Source: an uncultured Clostridia bacterium (GTDB lineage Bacteria; Bacillota; Clostridia; Christensenellales; CAG-138). Taken from it: a stretch of 7,135 bases of DNA. A program made the translations under genes and the position numbers. The notes beneath the pieces are model-generated. The model was given only the letters and a program-made list of their open reading frames with translations. It was not told the origin of the DNA and did not search any database. Below, one piece after another: positions 1-6,314 of the stretch (positions are counted from its first letter, which is position 1; every line of letters begins with the position of its first letter). The stretch spans positions 1 through 7,135 of the forward strand of contig CAMZAY010000054.1 of NCBI GenBank assembly GCA_947304365.1, read 5' to 3'.

Positions 1-11
1 ATTGCCACAGT

Positions 12-20
12 AAAGGAGGT
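12..20 (+). promoter_or_regulatory. Ribosome binding site of the first gene
   Basis: AAAGGAGGT lies four bases before the ATG at 25 and is a near-perfect match to the anti-Shine-Dalgarno sequence. It fixes the start of the first gene. Only 24 bases precede that start, so its promoter is not visible. Confidence 0.85.
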
Positions 21-24
21 ACTT

Positions 25-612
25 ATGAGCATTTTCGATAAACTCTTCAAAAAGGCCGAGAACTCTTTGAAAAAAGCCGTTGATACTCCGCCCGCTTTCA
101 CAGCAAAGACCGTGGAGGTGACATTCGATAAGCTTCCCAAATGCGTTGACGATCTTAAAGCGCACCCGGCGTCCGCGCTTCACGATCCGTTCGCTGTCGC
201 CGCGTTTGCGATCGCCGCGCTCAACGTTTATCCCGAGGATAAGGATGCCTGCGTCGAGATGATGAATTATTTGAGGGGCCCCCGCCCTCTCTCAAACTAT
301 GACGTTATGTTTATAAGGGACAGGTTTATGGACGGGGTCGATTACGTACCGCGCTCCTACTTTGCGGGTTCCTCTCCCGATAACGATTATACCCCTTCCG
401 CCCCCTATACCGTAAAGGTGATGGAGCTTGCTCACAGCAAGGACAATTTCGATCAGGGCTATTTGCGGCTGTTTATCGATTCCTCCGGCGCCGACTCGCC
501 GCGGTACATCGATCTGCGTCATAAGCCCTCCACGGATCAGTGGTTCGTGTGGGAATTCGCCGGTTTCCTGAGCGGCATACGCATCCCAAAAAGCAAGGAC
601 GCGTGGGCTTGA
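25..612 (+). CDS. Hypothetical protein, DUF6935-like
   Basis: A 195-residue protein of unknown function. It begins with a lysine-rich, probably amphipathic helix (residues 1-20, MSIFDKLFKKAENSLKK). A compact domain follows, with an alanine-rich hydrophobic helix (about 50-70, around HDPFAVAAFAIAALNVYPED), a GPRPLS turn (85-90), RDRFMDG (98-104), YVPRSYFAGSSP (107-118) and an aromatic C-terminal part (WFVWEFAGFLSGIRIP, 173-188). No signal peptide or clear transmembrane segment is seen, so it is probably cytosolic. From memory, the central pattern (DPFAVAA, then RDRFMDG, then YVPRSYFAG, then YTPSAPY) resembles the DUF6935 family of Firmicutes. The family name is recalled, not searched. The start is fixed by a strong ribosome binding site. 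A strong terminator follows and the ornithine operon has its own promoter, so this gene is transcriptionally separate and nothing ties it to ornithine metabolism. Confidence 0.85.
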   Translation: MSIFDKLFKKAENSLKKAVDTPPAFTAKTVEVTFDKLPKCVDDLKAHPASALHDPFAVAAFAIAALNVYPEDKDACVEMMNYLRGPRPLSNYDVMFIRDRFMDGVDYVPRSYFAGSSPDNDYTPSAPYTVKVMELAHSKDNFDQGYLRLFIDSSGADSPRYIDLRHKPSTDQWFVWEFAGFLSGIRIPKSKDAWA

Positions 613-636
613 TCGCAAGGAACGGTCATGAATCTT

Positions 637-674
637 CCGCATGCTTCGGCAAATGCCGGACATGCGGTTTTTTT
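637..674 (+). terminator. Rho-independent terminator
   Basis: The outer stem CCGCATG (637-643) pairs with CATGCGG (661-667). After one unpaired C (644) the stem continues through 645-650 with 655-660, including one T-G pair, closed by the loop AAAT (651-654). Seven T residues follow (668-674). The hairpin of about 13 pairs plus a U-run is a textbook intrinsic terminator. It ends the transcript of the hypothetical gene, whose stop is at 612, and insulates it from the ornithine operon. Confidence 0.9.
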
Positions 675-730
675 ATGCCTTGATACTGCCAAAATATGAA
701 AAATATAATCTTTGAAAAATGCTTTGATTC

Positions 731-760
731 TTTACAGATCAGCGCTTGATATGGTATAAT
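731..760 (+). promoter_or_regulatory. Sigma-A-type promoter of the ornithine operon
   Basis: A -35 box TTTACA (731-736, five of six matches to TTGACA) and a perfect -10 box TATAAT (755-760) are separated by 18 bases. TG at 752-753 adds an extended -10 element. The stretch is AT-rich against its surroundings and lies between a terminator and the first ornithine gene. The inferred transcription start is near 767, giving a leader of about 57 bases before the ord ATG. That leader holds only a tiny GGGT/ACCC hairpin (769-772 with 776-779). I recognise no riboswitch or operator in it. Confidence 0.8.
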
Positions 761-810
761 TTATATTTGGGTGTAACCCTGTTTGATTACTATGCATTCT
801 ATTATTTCAC

Positions 811-815
811 GGAGG
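811..815 (+). promoter_or_regulatory. Ribosome binding site deciding the ord start
   Basis: GGAGG lies eight bases before the ATG at 824. The reading frame stays open upstream to an ATG at 746, but that codon lies between the -35 and -10 boxes and would not be transcribed from this promoter. The 824 start is therefore preferred. Confidence 0.85.
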
Positions 816-823
816 TTTTTGGT

Positions 824-1870
824 ATGGAAAATGTTAGAGTTGCTATATGGGGCTTCGGCGCGATGGGTTCCGGTATCGCAAGGATGCTTCTCGGCAAAAA
901 AGGCGTTGAGATCACCGGCGTTTGCGACATGTGGGATAAGCTTAACGGCATGAGCATATTCGAGCGCCTCGGTATCGAGAGGGGCGACCGTAAGGACGTT
1001 CTTATCTCCAACGATATCGACACCGTTATCTACAAGGGCGCTGCGGACGTCGCCATCGTCGCGACCGATTCTTTCGTTCCCGCCGTGTTCCCCAAGCTCA
1101 AGAAAGTCATGGAGAACGGCATCAACGTTGTCACCACAGCGGAGGAAATGGCCTACCCCAAGGCGCAGCATCCCGAGCTTGCCGCAGAGCTTGACCGTAT
1201 CGCGAAGGAGAACGGCGTTTCCGTTCTCGGCACCGGCATCAACCCCGGTCTCATGATGGATCTCCTTGCCATCTGCCTCTCCGGCTGCATGATCGACGTT
1301 GAGAGCGTTATGTGCAAGCGCGTCAACTCCCTCTCCCCCTTCGGCCCCGCCGTTATGAAGGAGCAGGGCATCGGCATCACCGTCGATGAATTCAATAAGG
1401 GCGTTGAGGACGGTTCCCTCGCGGGTCACGTGGGCTTTGAAGAGAGCGCCGGCATGATCGCCGAAGCGCTCGGCTGGAAGATCGACAAGTTCGAAAAGCA
1501 GATGGCGCCCATCGTCACCAAGGTCGATCGTCAGGCTCCCTACGGCTTCGCCGCTGCGGGCAACGTCGCAGGCGTCAACATGACCGCCCAGGCCTACGTT
1601 GACGGCAAGATGAGGATCGACCTCATCCATCCTCAGCAGATCGAGCCCGAAATGGAAGGCACCCATACCGGCGATTACGTCGTGATCGAGGGCACTCCCG
1701 CCATTCACGTCGCCAATACTCCCGAAGTCGAGGGCGGTCTCGGCACCATCGCGATGTGCGTCAACATGATCCCCCACGTCATCAACGCCAAGCCGGGTCT
1801 CAAGACCATGATCGATCTCCCCGTTCCCCATGCCATCATGGGCGACTTCCGTGATTATATCGAGAAATAA
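824..1870 (+). CDS. ord: 2,4-diaminopentanoate dehydrogenase
   Basis: A 348-residue NAD(P)-dependent cytosolic enzyme. It oxidatively deaminates (2R,4S)-2,4-diaminopentanoate to 2-amino-4-oxopentanoate, releasing ammonia and reducing NAD(P)+. This is the second step after ornithine mutation in ornithine fermentation. The N-terminus is a Rossmann fold: VRVAIWGFGAMGSGIARML carries GxGxxG at residues 10-15, and VCDMWDKLNG (33-42) follows beta-2. The middle holds TTAEEMAYP (104-112) and GTGINPGLMMDLL (136-148), a layout like the dihydrodipicolinate reductase fold. The C-terminal half includes YVVIEGTPAIHV (285-296). The start at 824 is chosen from the GGAGG site and promoter position. It is the first gene of the operon and is separated from ortA by 61 bases holding a hairpin. 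Identity rests on the sequence together with the unmistakable ort/ora neighbours. Without that context, it could only be called a DapB-like dehydrogenase. Confidence 0.93.
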   Translation: MENVRVAIWGFGAMGSGIARMLLGKKGVEITGVCDMWDKLNGMSIFERLGIERGDRKDVLISNDIDTVIYKGAADVAIVATDSFVPAVFPKLKKVMENGINVVTTAEEMAYPKAQHPELAAELDRIAKENGVSVLGTGINPGLMMDLLAICLSGCMIDVESVMCKRVNSLSPFGPAVMKEQGIGITVDEFNKGVEDGSLAGHVGFEESAGMIAEALGWKIDKFEKQMAPIVTKVDRQAPYGFAAAGNVAGVNMTAQAYVDGKMRIDLIHPQQIEPEMEGTHTGDYVVIEGTPAIHVANTPEVEGGLGTIAMCVNMIPHVINAKPGLKTMIDLPVPHAIMGDFRDYIEK

Positions 1871-1880
1871 AAAACCATAC

Positions 1881-1906
1881 GGGAAGCCTCTTTGCGGGGG
1901 CTTCCC
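1881..1906 (+). other. Intercistronic hairpin between ord and ortA
   Basis: GGGAAGCCTC (1881-1890) pairs with GGGGCTTCCC (1897-1906) over ten pairs, one of them T-G, around the loop TTTGCG. No T-run follows on the + strand, so it is not a standard terminator. The next gene's ribosome binding site starts 15 bases later. It may stabilise the 3' end of ord mRNA, mark a processing site, or weaken read-through into ortA. The role is inference. Confidence 0.6.
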
Positions 1907-1931
1907 AATGTACTGTATTTGGAGGTAATAT

Positions 1932-2231
1932 ATGGCAAAGAAAGGCGATTGGGTACAGATCCATAATATCGTTCTTCCGCCCGAGGAGCGCTCCTCCGCC
2001 CTTCCCGAGGATACGAAAGTCAATCCTCTTGAAATGTGGGTAAAGGGCTATCTTACCGAGGACGCCGAGATCGGCGAAGTTGCGGAAGTGATCACCCGCA
2101 CGGGTCGTCACACGAAGGGCACCGTTGTCAAGGTCAATCCTTATTTCGAGCATAACTTCGGTTTCTTTGTGCCCGAGGTACTTGAGATCGGCGACCAGGT
2201 ACGCAAGATCACGTTCGGAGGTGAAGACTGA
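1932..2231 (+). CDS. ortA: 2-amino-4-oxopentanoate thiolase, alpha subunit
   Basis: A 99-residue small subunit of the PLP-dependent thiolase that cleaves 2-amino-4-oxopentanoate with CoA to D-alanine and acetyl-CoA. The protein opens MAKKGDWVQIHNIVLPPEER, then LEMWVKGYL (about 33-41), an IGEVAEVITRTGRHTKGTVVKVNP segment (47-70) and a C-terminal EIGDQVRKI. Its length agrees with the roughly 100-residue OrtA of known ornithine fermenters. It has no PLP lysine motif of its own; in this family the cofactor sits in OrtB. GGAGG (1921-1925) lies six bases before the ATG. The stop codon shares its last base with the ortB start (TGATG), as suits two subunits needed in equal amounts. Confidence 0.92.
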   Translation: MAKKGDWVQIHNIVLPPEERSSALPEDTKVNPLEMWVKGYLTEDAEIGEVAEVITRTGRHTKGTVVKVNPYFEHNFGFFVPEVLEIGDQVRKITFGGED

Positions 2232-3625
2232 TGGATAACAGCTATGATGCTATAATGGCGCGCAAAAACGAGATCATAAAGAACGCCGTCGGTATGGATT
2301 TCGAGAAGTTCGAAAAGCCCGGCATCGGCTTTGATTATGAGGCAATGATGGAAGCCACCGGCTATACGATCGACGAGATCAGGCGCGTTCAGTCCCTCTT
2401 CTCCATCGGCAACACGCCCCTTATAGAGCTCAAGAATCTTACCGCTCTTGCAAGAAAGTGCGCACCCGAAGGCAAGGGCGCACGCATCTTCATCAAGGAC
2501 GAGGCGTCGAACCCCTCCGGTTCTTTCAAGGCGCGCCGCGCCTGCACCAGCGTTTATCAGGCGAAGAAGCTCGGCTACAAGGGCGTCGTTACTGCGACGA
2601 GCGGCAACTACGGCGCTGCGGTCGCATGCTGCGCAGCCATGGCGGGCTTAAAGTGCATCGTCGTGCAGGAGTGTTATGATTCCCACGGCGTCGGACAGCC
2701 GGAGATCATCGAGAAGGCGCGTAAGTGCGAGGCGCTGGGCGCTGAAGTCGTTCAGCTCACCGTCGGACCCGAGCTCTTCTCCACCGTGCTTCAGCTCCTT
2801 GAGGAGACCGGTTATTTCAACGCTTCGCTCTACACTCCGTTCGGTATTGCCGGCGTAGAGACTCTCGGTTACGAGATCGCGGAGCAGTTCCGCCAGAAGA
2901 TCGGCAAGGATCCAGACGTGGTCGTCTGCACCAACGCCGGCGGCGGCAACCTCACCGGTACTGCGAGGGGACTCCGCAAGGCGGGCTGCAATGCGAAGGT
3001 CATCGCCGCTTCGGTCAACCTCTCCGGCCTCCATATGGCGAGCGACAACCAGTTCAATAAAAAGAGCTTCACCACCGGTCATACCGGCTTCGGCGTACCC
3101 TATTCTGTTAATCCCGACCATTCCGACGTACCGAGGAGCGCAGCGCGTCCTCTCCGTTACATGGACAGGTACGTTACCGTGACACAGGGCAGCGTCTTCT
3201 ATATCACCGAGTGTCTTGCTTCCCTTGAAGGTCTTGAAAAGGGTCCCGCCGGCAACACCTCGCTTGCCGGGGCGTTCTGCCTTGCGCAGGATATGGATCA
3301 GGATCAGTGCATCGTCGTGCAGGAGACCGAATACACCGGCGCCGGCAAGCATCTGAATCCCCAGCTTTCGTTCGCGCGTCAGAACGGTATCGACATCCAT
3401 TTCGGCGATCCGAAGGACGAGATCCCCGGCAAGAACATTATCCTTCCCGCGCATCCCTCGCTTATCCGCGTGACCGACCTCGATCTCGATCATATGCGTA
3501 AGTCCAGGATAAAGAGGGCTGTCGGCTCCCATAAGGACGAGCTCACAGATGAGGATATCAAGTTCCTTATCGAGGAGACCAATACCGACGAAAAGTTTGT
3601 CCGCGACGCTGTCGCTTCACTTTGA
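2231..3625 (+). CDS. ortB: 2-amino-4-oxopentanoate thiolase, beta subunit (PLP-dependent)
   Basis: A 464-residue catalytic subunit of the OrtAB thiolase. It belongs to the fold-type II PLP enzymes (threonine synthase/tryptophan synthase beta type) and is not related to classical cysteine thiolases. Visible features in order: IGNTPLIEL (59-67); IKDEASNPSGSFKARRA (88-104), where K100 is the expected Schiff-base lysine; TATSGNYGAAVA (121-132), the substrate loop; and TNAGGGNLTGTARG (234-247), the glycine-rich cofactor phosphate loop. An N-terminal extension of about 55 residues precedes the core. The start overlaps the ortA stop by one base, and GGAGGTG (2217-2223), inside the ortA end, supplies the ribosome binding site. 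OraS begins 31 bases after the stop. The fold is certain from motifs; the specific substrate rests on the ortA partner and operon. Confidence 0.94.
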   Translation: MDNSYDAIMARKNEIIKNAVGMDFEKFEKPGIGFDYEAMMEATGYTIDEIRRVQSLFSIGNTPLIELKNLTALARKCAPEGKGARIFIKDEASNPSGSFKARRACTSVYQAKKLGYKGVVTATSGNYGAAVACCAAMAGLKCIVVQECYDSHGVGQPEIIEKARKCEALGAEVVQLTVGPELFSTVLQLLEETGYFNASLYTPFGIAGVETLGYEIAEQFRQKIGKDPDVVVCTNAGGGNLTGTARGLRKAGCNAKVIAASVNLSGLHMASDNQFNKKSFTTGHTGFGVPYSVNPDHSDVPRSAARPLRYMDRYVTVTQGSVFYITECLASLEGLEKGPAGNTSLAGAFCLAQDMDQDQCIVVQETEYTGAGKHLNPQLSFARQNGIDIHFGDPKDEIPGKNIILPAHPSLIRVTDLDLDHMRKSRIKRAVGSHKDELTDEDIKFLIEETNTDEKFVRDAVASL

Positions 3626-3641
3626 ACAACCTTACACACAC

Positions 3642-3646
3642 GGAGG
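3642..3646 (+). promoter_or_regulatory. Ribosome binding site deciding the oraS start
   Basis: GGAGG lies ten bases before the ATG at 3657. The frame is open further upstream, inside the end of ortB, to 3549. Starting there would overlap ortB and add 36 residues rich in serine and arginine unlike OraS, so 3657 is taken as the start. Confidence 0.8.
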
Positions 3647-3656
3647 AAAATCAATT

Positions 3657-4022
3657 ATGAAACGTGACGACGATTTCAAAGATCGCCATGAACATCTGAA
3701 GGATCTTTCGGACGCCGAGCTGGAGCAGCGCTTCTGGGAGCTTGCAAACAAGCTCGTCGATCCGCTTCTCGAGATGGGCAGGGAGTACACCTCCCCCGCT
3801 ATCGAGAGGAGCGTCCTTCTCCGTATGGGCTTCTCCTCTATCGAGGCGAAGGCAATCGTTGAAGGATGCGTTGAGCGCAGCCTCATGTGCTACGGCGCGG
3901 GCAACGTGGTTTACCGCCTTGCCAAGGCAAAGGGCATGGAGATCCGTCCCGCCGGTCTTAAACTCGTAAACGGCGAGCTCTGGGATGACGCAGCTGATCT
4001 TTTCAAGGGAGGTAACGACTGA
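3657..4022 (+). CDS. oraS: D-ornithine 4,5-aminomutase, small subunit
   Basis: A 121-residue small subunit of the adenosylcobalamin- and PLP-dependent D-ornithine 4,5-aminomutase, which moves the terminal amino group of D-ornithine to C4. It begins with a charged helical region (MKRDDDFKDRHEHLKDLSDAELEQRFWELANKLVDPLLEMG). YTSPAIERSVLLRMGFSS (about 44-61) and EGCVERSLMCYGAGNVVYRLAKAKG (69-93) follow. Its length agrees with the about 121 residues recalled for the A. sticklandii subunit. It carries no B12 or PLP motif; OraE holds both cofactor sites. The stop overlaps the oraE start by one base (TGATG), so translation of the two subunits is probably coupled. Confidence 0.94.
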   Translation: MKRDDDFKDRHEHLKDLSDAELEQRFWELANKLVDPLLEMGREYTSPAIERSVLLRMGFSSIEAKAIVEGCVERSLMCYGAGNVVYRLAKAKGMEIRPAGLKLVNGELWDDAADLFKGGND

Positions 4023-6247
4023 TGAGCGACTATAAACTTACTCCCGATGCACCCATCAACGTAGCCGAGATCCTGAAGGATCTTGATAAGTATCGTCCCC
4101 GCCGCAGGGGCTGGACTTGGCGTAAGCCGGTCCCCGGTCTCAAAATGGGACCGTTTGAGTATCAGGATGCGACAGAGCCCTTGAAGCGCTCCGTCCCCCT
4201 GCCCCCTGCCCACTACTTCGGCGATATCGATCCGCAGCCCGGTCCCGTCATCACGACCGAGATCGCTTCCGGCCGCTTTGAGGACGATATCCGCCGTATG
4301 CGCATGGCGGCTCACCACGGCGCGGATCATATCATGGTCATTCGTACCGCCGGTCAGAGCCATTTTGACGGGCTTATCGAGGGCACTCCCCAGGGCATGG
4401 GCGGCGTTCCCATCACCCGCAAGCAGGTCAGGGCGCAGCGTAAAGCCCTTGACATGATAGAGGATGAGGTCGGCCGTCCCATCAACTACCACAGCTACGT
4501 ATCAGGCGTCGCAGGTCCCGATATCGCCGTCATGTTTGCCGAGGAAGGCGTCAACGGCGTCCATCAGGATCCGCAGTATAACGTCATTTACAGGAACATC
4601 AACATGATCCGTTCCTTCGTCGACGCATGTGAATCCAAAAAGCTCATCGCATGGGCAGGCATGGCGCAGATCGACGGCGCGCACAACGCCAACGCCACCG
4701 CGCGCGAAGCTTGGAAGGTAATGCCCGAGCTCATGGTGCAGCACGGCATCAACGCGATCTTCTCCGCAAGGGTAGGCGTTCCCAAAAAGAACATCTGCCT
4801 ATCCACCGTTCCCCCGACGGCGACTCCCGCTCCCTGCATCCACATGGATCTTCCCTATGCGGTTGCGCTTCGCGATCTCTTCCACGAGTATCGCATGAGG
4901 GCGCAGATGAACACCAAGTACATCGAGTCCTCCACCCGTGAAGCCACCGTTACCCATGTTCTCAACATGGTCATATCGAAGCTCACCAGCGCGGATATCC
5001 AGTCCACCATCACTCCCGACGAGGGACGTAACGTGCCCTGGCACATCTACAACATCGAAGCGTGCGACACCGCAAAGCAGGCGCTGATCGGCATGGACGG
5101 TCTTATGGAGATGGTCGAGCTCAAGAAGGACGGTTATCTCCGCGAGAAGGCACGCGAGCTCAAGGAAAGGGCCGTCATGTTCATGGAGGAGATGCTCGAG
5201 CTCGGCGGCTATTTCGCCGCGGTCGAGGAAGGCTTCTTCGTTGATTCGGGCATTTATCCCGAGAGGAACGGCGACGGTATTGCAAGGAAGATCAACGGCG
5301 GCATAGGCGCCGGCACGATCGTAAAGCGCGATAAGGAATACATGGCGCCCGTCACCGCTCATTACGGCTACAACAACGTTGAACAGTACGGCGGAGATCC
5401 CATGAACCCCTCCGCTCTTATCGGCGGCTGCACGCTTGAAGATCCCGATAAGATCATCTATATCGACGAGCTCGATGATAACGACAACGTCAACGTCCGT
5501 ATGGCGGAGACAAAGGAATTCACCCCCGGCGGCAAGAAGATCCGTCCGGAGATGGAGTGGCTTGCAGACGGCACCGTTATGCTTACCATGTTCTTCCCCG
5601 CCCCCAAGCAGATCGCGGAAGCCGCGGCGCTTGAGTGCGCAAAGCGAATGAACCTTGTCGAGTGCGAGGTAATCTCCCGCGAGATCATGCATCCGCAGGA
5701 CGGCACCCGTATCGAGGTCAAGGGCAAGGTACCCTTTGAGATAGACGTTGATTCCCTCGTTATCCCCAAGGAGCCCGACGTTCTTTCCGACGCGGAGATC
5801 CGCGCCGATATCGAGCGCAGACCCATGAAGATTGTAGCCGCCACCGTCGGCGAAGATGAGCATTCCGTCGGTCTCCGTGAGATCATCGATATCAAGCACG
5901 GCGGCATCGAAAAGTACGGTATGGAGGTCGTATATCTCGGGACCTCCTGCCCGCCAGAGAAGCTTGTCAACGCTGCTATCGAGACTCATGCCGACGCTAT
6001 AATGGCTTCCACCATTATCAGCCACGACGATATCCATTACAAGAATATCGCAAAGATCGATCAGATCTGCCGCGAGATGGGTATCCGCGATAAGATCATA
6101 TTCATCGCCGGCGGCACCCAGGTAACTCCCGAGCTTGCAAGGAAAGCGGGCGCGGACGAGGGCTTCGGCCGCGGCAGCCACGGCGTACACAACGCCACCT
6201 TCCTCATCAAGAAGAGATGGGAAATGGAAAAAGAAGGTAAGATGTAA
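4022..6247 (+). CDS. oraE: D-ornithine 4,5-aminomutase, large (B12/PLP) subunit
   Basis: A 741-residue catalytic subunit converting D-ornithine to (2R,4S)-2,4-diaminopentanoate by radical chemistry with adenosylcobalamin and PLP. The N-terminal part (about 1-500) is the TIM-barrel region that holds substrate and PLP. The C-terminal part (about 600-741) is the Rossmann-like cobalamin domain. That domain shows the base-off/His-on motif DEHSVG (D612, H614, G617), the later IISHDDIHY segment (665-673) and FIAGGTQVTPE (694-704). K625 in DIKHGG lies 11 residues after H614. The same spacing separates H618 and K629 of the A. sticklandii enzyme, where the lysine forms the PLP imine. The length is near the family's usual 730-750. 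GGGAGG (4007-4012) inside the end of oraS is the ribosome binding site. All key residues are present, so the enzyme looks functional. Confidence 0.96.
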   Translation: MSDYKLTPDAPINVAEILKDLDKYRPRRRGWTWRKPVPGLKMGPFEYQDATEPLKRSVPLPPAHYFGDIDPQPGPVITTEIASGRFEDDIRRMRMAAHHGADHIMVIRTAGQSHFDGLIEGTPQGMGGVPITRKQVRAQRKALDMIEDEVGRPINYHSYVSGVAGPDIAVMFAEEGVNGVHQDPQYNVIYRNINMIRSFVDACESKKLIAWAGMAQIDGAHNANATAREAWKVMPELMVQHGINAIFSARVGVPKKNICLSTVPPTATPAPCIHMDLPYAVALRDLFHEYRMRAQMNTKYIESSTREATVTHVLNMVISKLTSADIQSTITPDEGRNVPWHIYNIEACDTAKQALIGMDGLMEMVELKKDGYLREKARELKERAVMFMEEMLELGGYFAAVEEGFFVDSGIYPERNGDGIARKINGGIGAGTIVKRDKEYMAPVTAHYGYNNVEQYGGDPMNPSALIGGCTLEDPDKIIYIDELDDNDNVNVRMAETKEFTPGGKKIRPEMEWLADGTVMLTMFFPAPKQIAEAAALECAKRMNLVECEVISREIMHPQDGTRIEVKGKVPFEIDVDSLVIPKEPDVLSDAEIRADIERRPMKIVAATVGEDEHSVGLREIIDIKHGGIEKYGMEVVYLGTSCPPEKLVNAAIETHADAIMASTIISHDDIHYKNIAKIDQICREMGIRDKIIFIAGGTQVTPELARKAGADEGFGRGSHGVHNATFLIKKRWEMEKEGKM

Positions 6248-6268
6248 AAGCCTTCTAAACGGATCGTT

Positions 6269-6299
6269 CGGGAGCCGCTGTTTCAAACGGCGGTTCCCG
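6269..6299 (+). other. Intercistronic hairpin before the MutL-family gene
   Basis: CGGGAGCCGCTG (6269-6280) pairs with CGGCGGTTCCCG (6288-6299) over twelve pairs, two of them G-T, around the loop TTTCAAA. Only three T residues follow (6300-6302). It lies 21 bases after the oraE stop and ends 3 to 15 bases before the next start codon. It could be a weak or attenuating terminator that lowers expression of the downstream gene, or an mRNA-stability element for oraE. The structure is read directly; its function is inferred. Confidence 0.65.
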
Positions 6300-6314
6300 T
6301 TTGTGAGAAAAGAT

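Noticed and set aside
746..823. Possible 26-residue N-terminal extension of Ord from the ATG at 746
   Set aside because: The codon lies between the -35 and -10 boxes and lacks a ribosome binding site. The extension is aromatic-rich and unlike the start of a Rossmann enzyme, whereas 824 has a well-placed GGAGG.
761..2023. Long - strand open frame (420 codons) opposite ord and the start of ortA
   Set aside because: It is a shadow of the codon bias of ord. The product is rich in D, G and H with no recognisable domain, it crosses the promoter, leader and intercistronic hairpin, and the + strand gene is certain.
2253..2258. TATAAT-like hexamers inside genes (2253-2258, also near 5998 and 6654)
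   Set aside because: They lie inside coding sequence without a convincing -35 box at the right distance and are expected by chance.
2648..3532. - strand open frame (294 codons) opposite ortB
   Set aside because: It is a shadow of ortB, whose PLP lysine and glycine loop motifs are clear on the + strand.
4799..6286. Long - strand open frame (495 codons) opposite oraE
   Set aside because: It is antisense to the cobalamin-binding part of oraE, has a low-complexity composition typical of reverse-complemented GC-biased codons, and no known motif.
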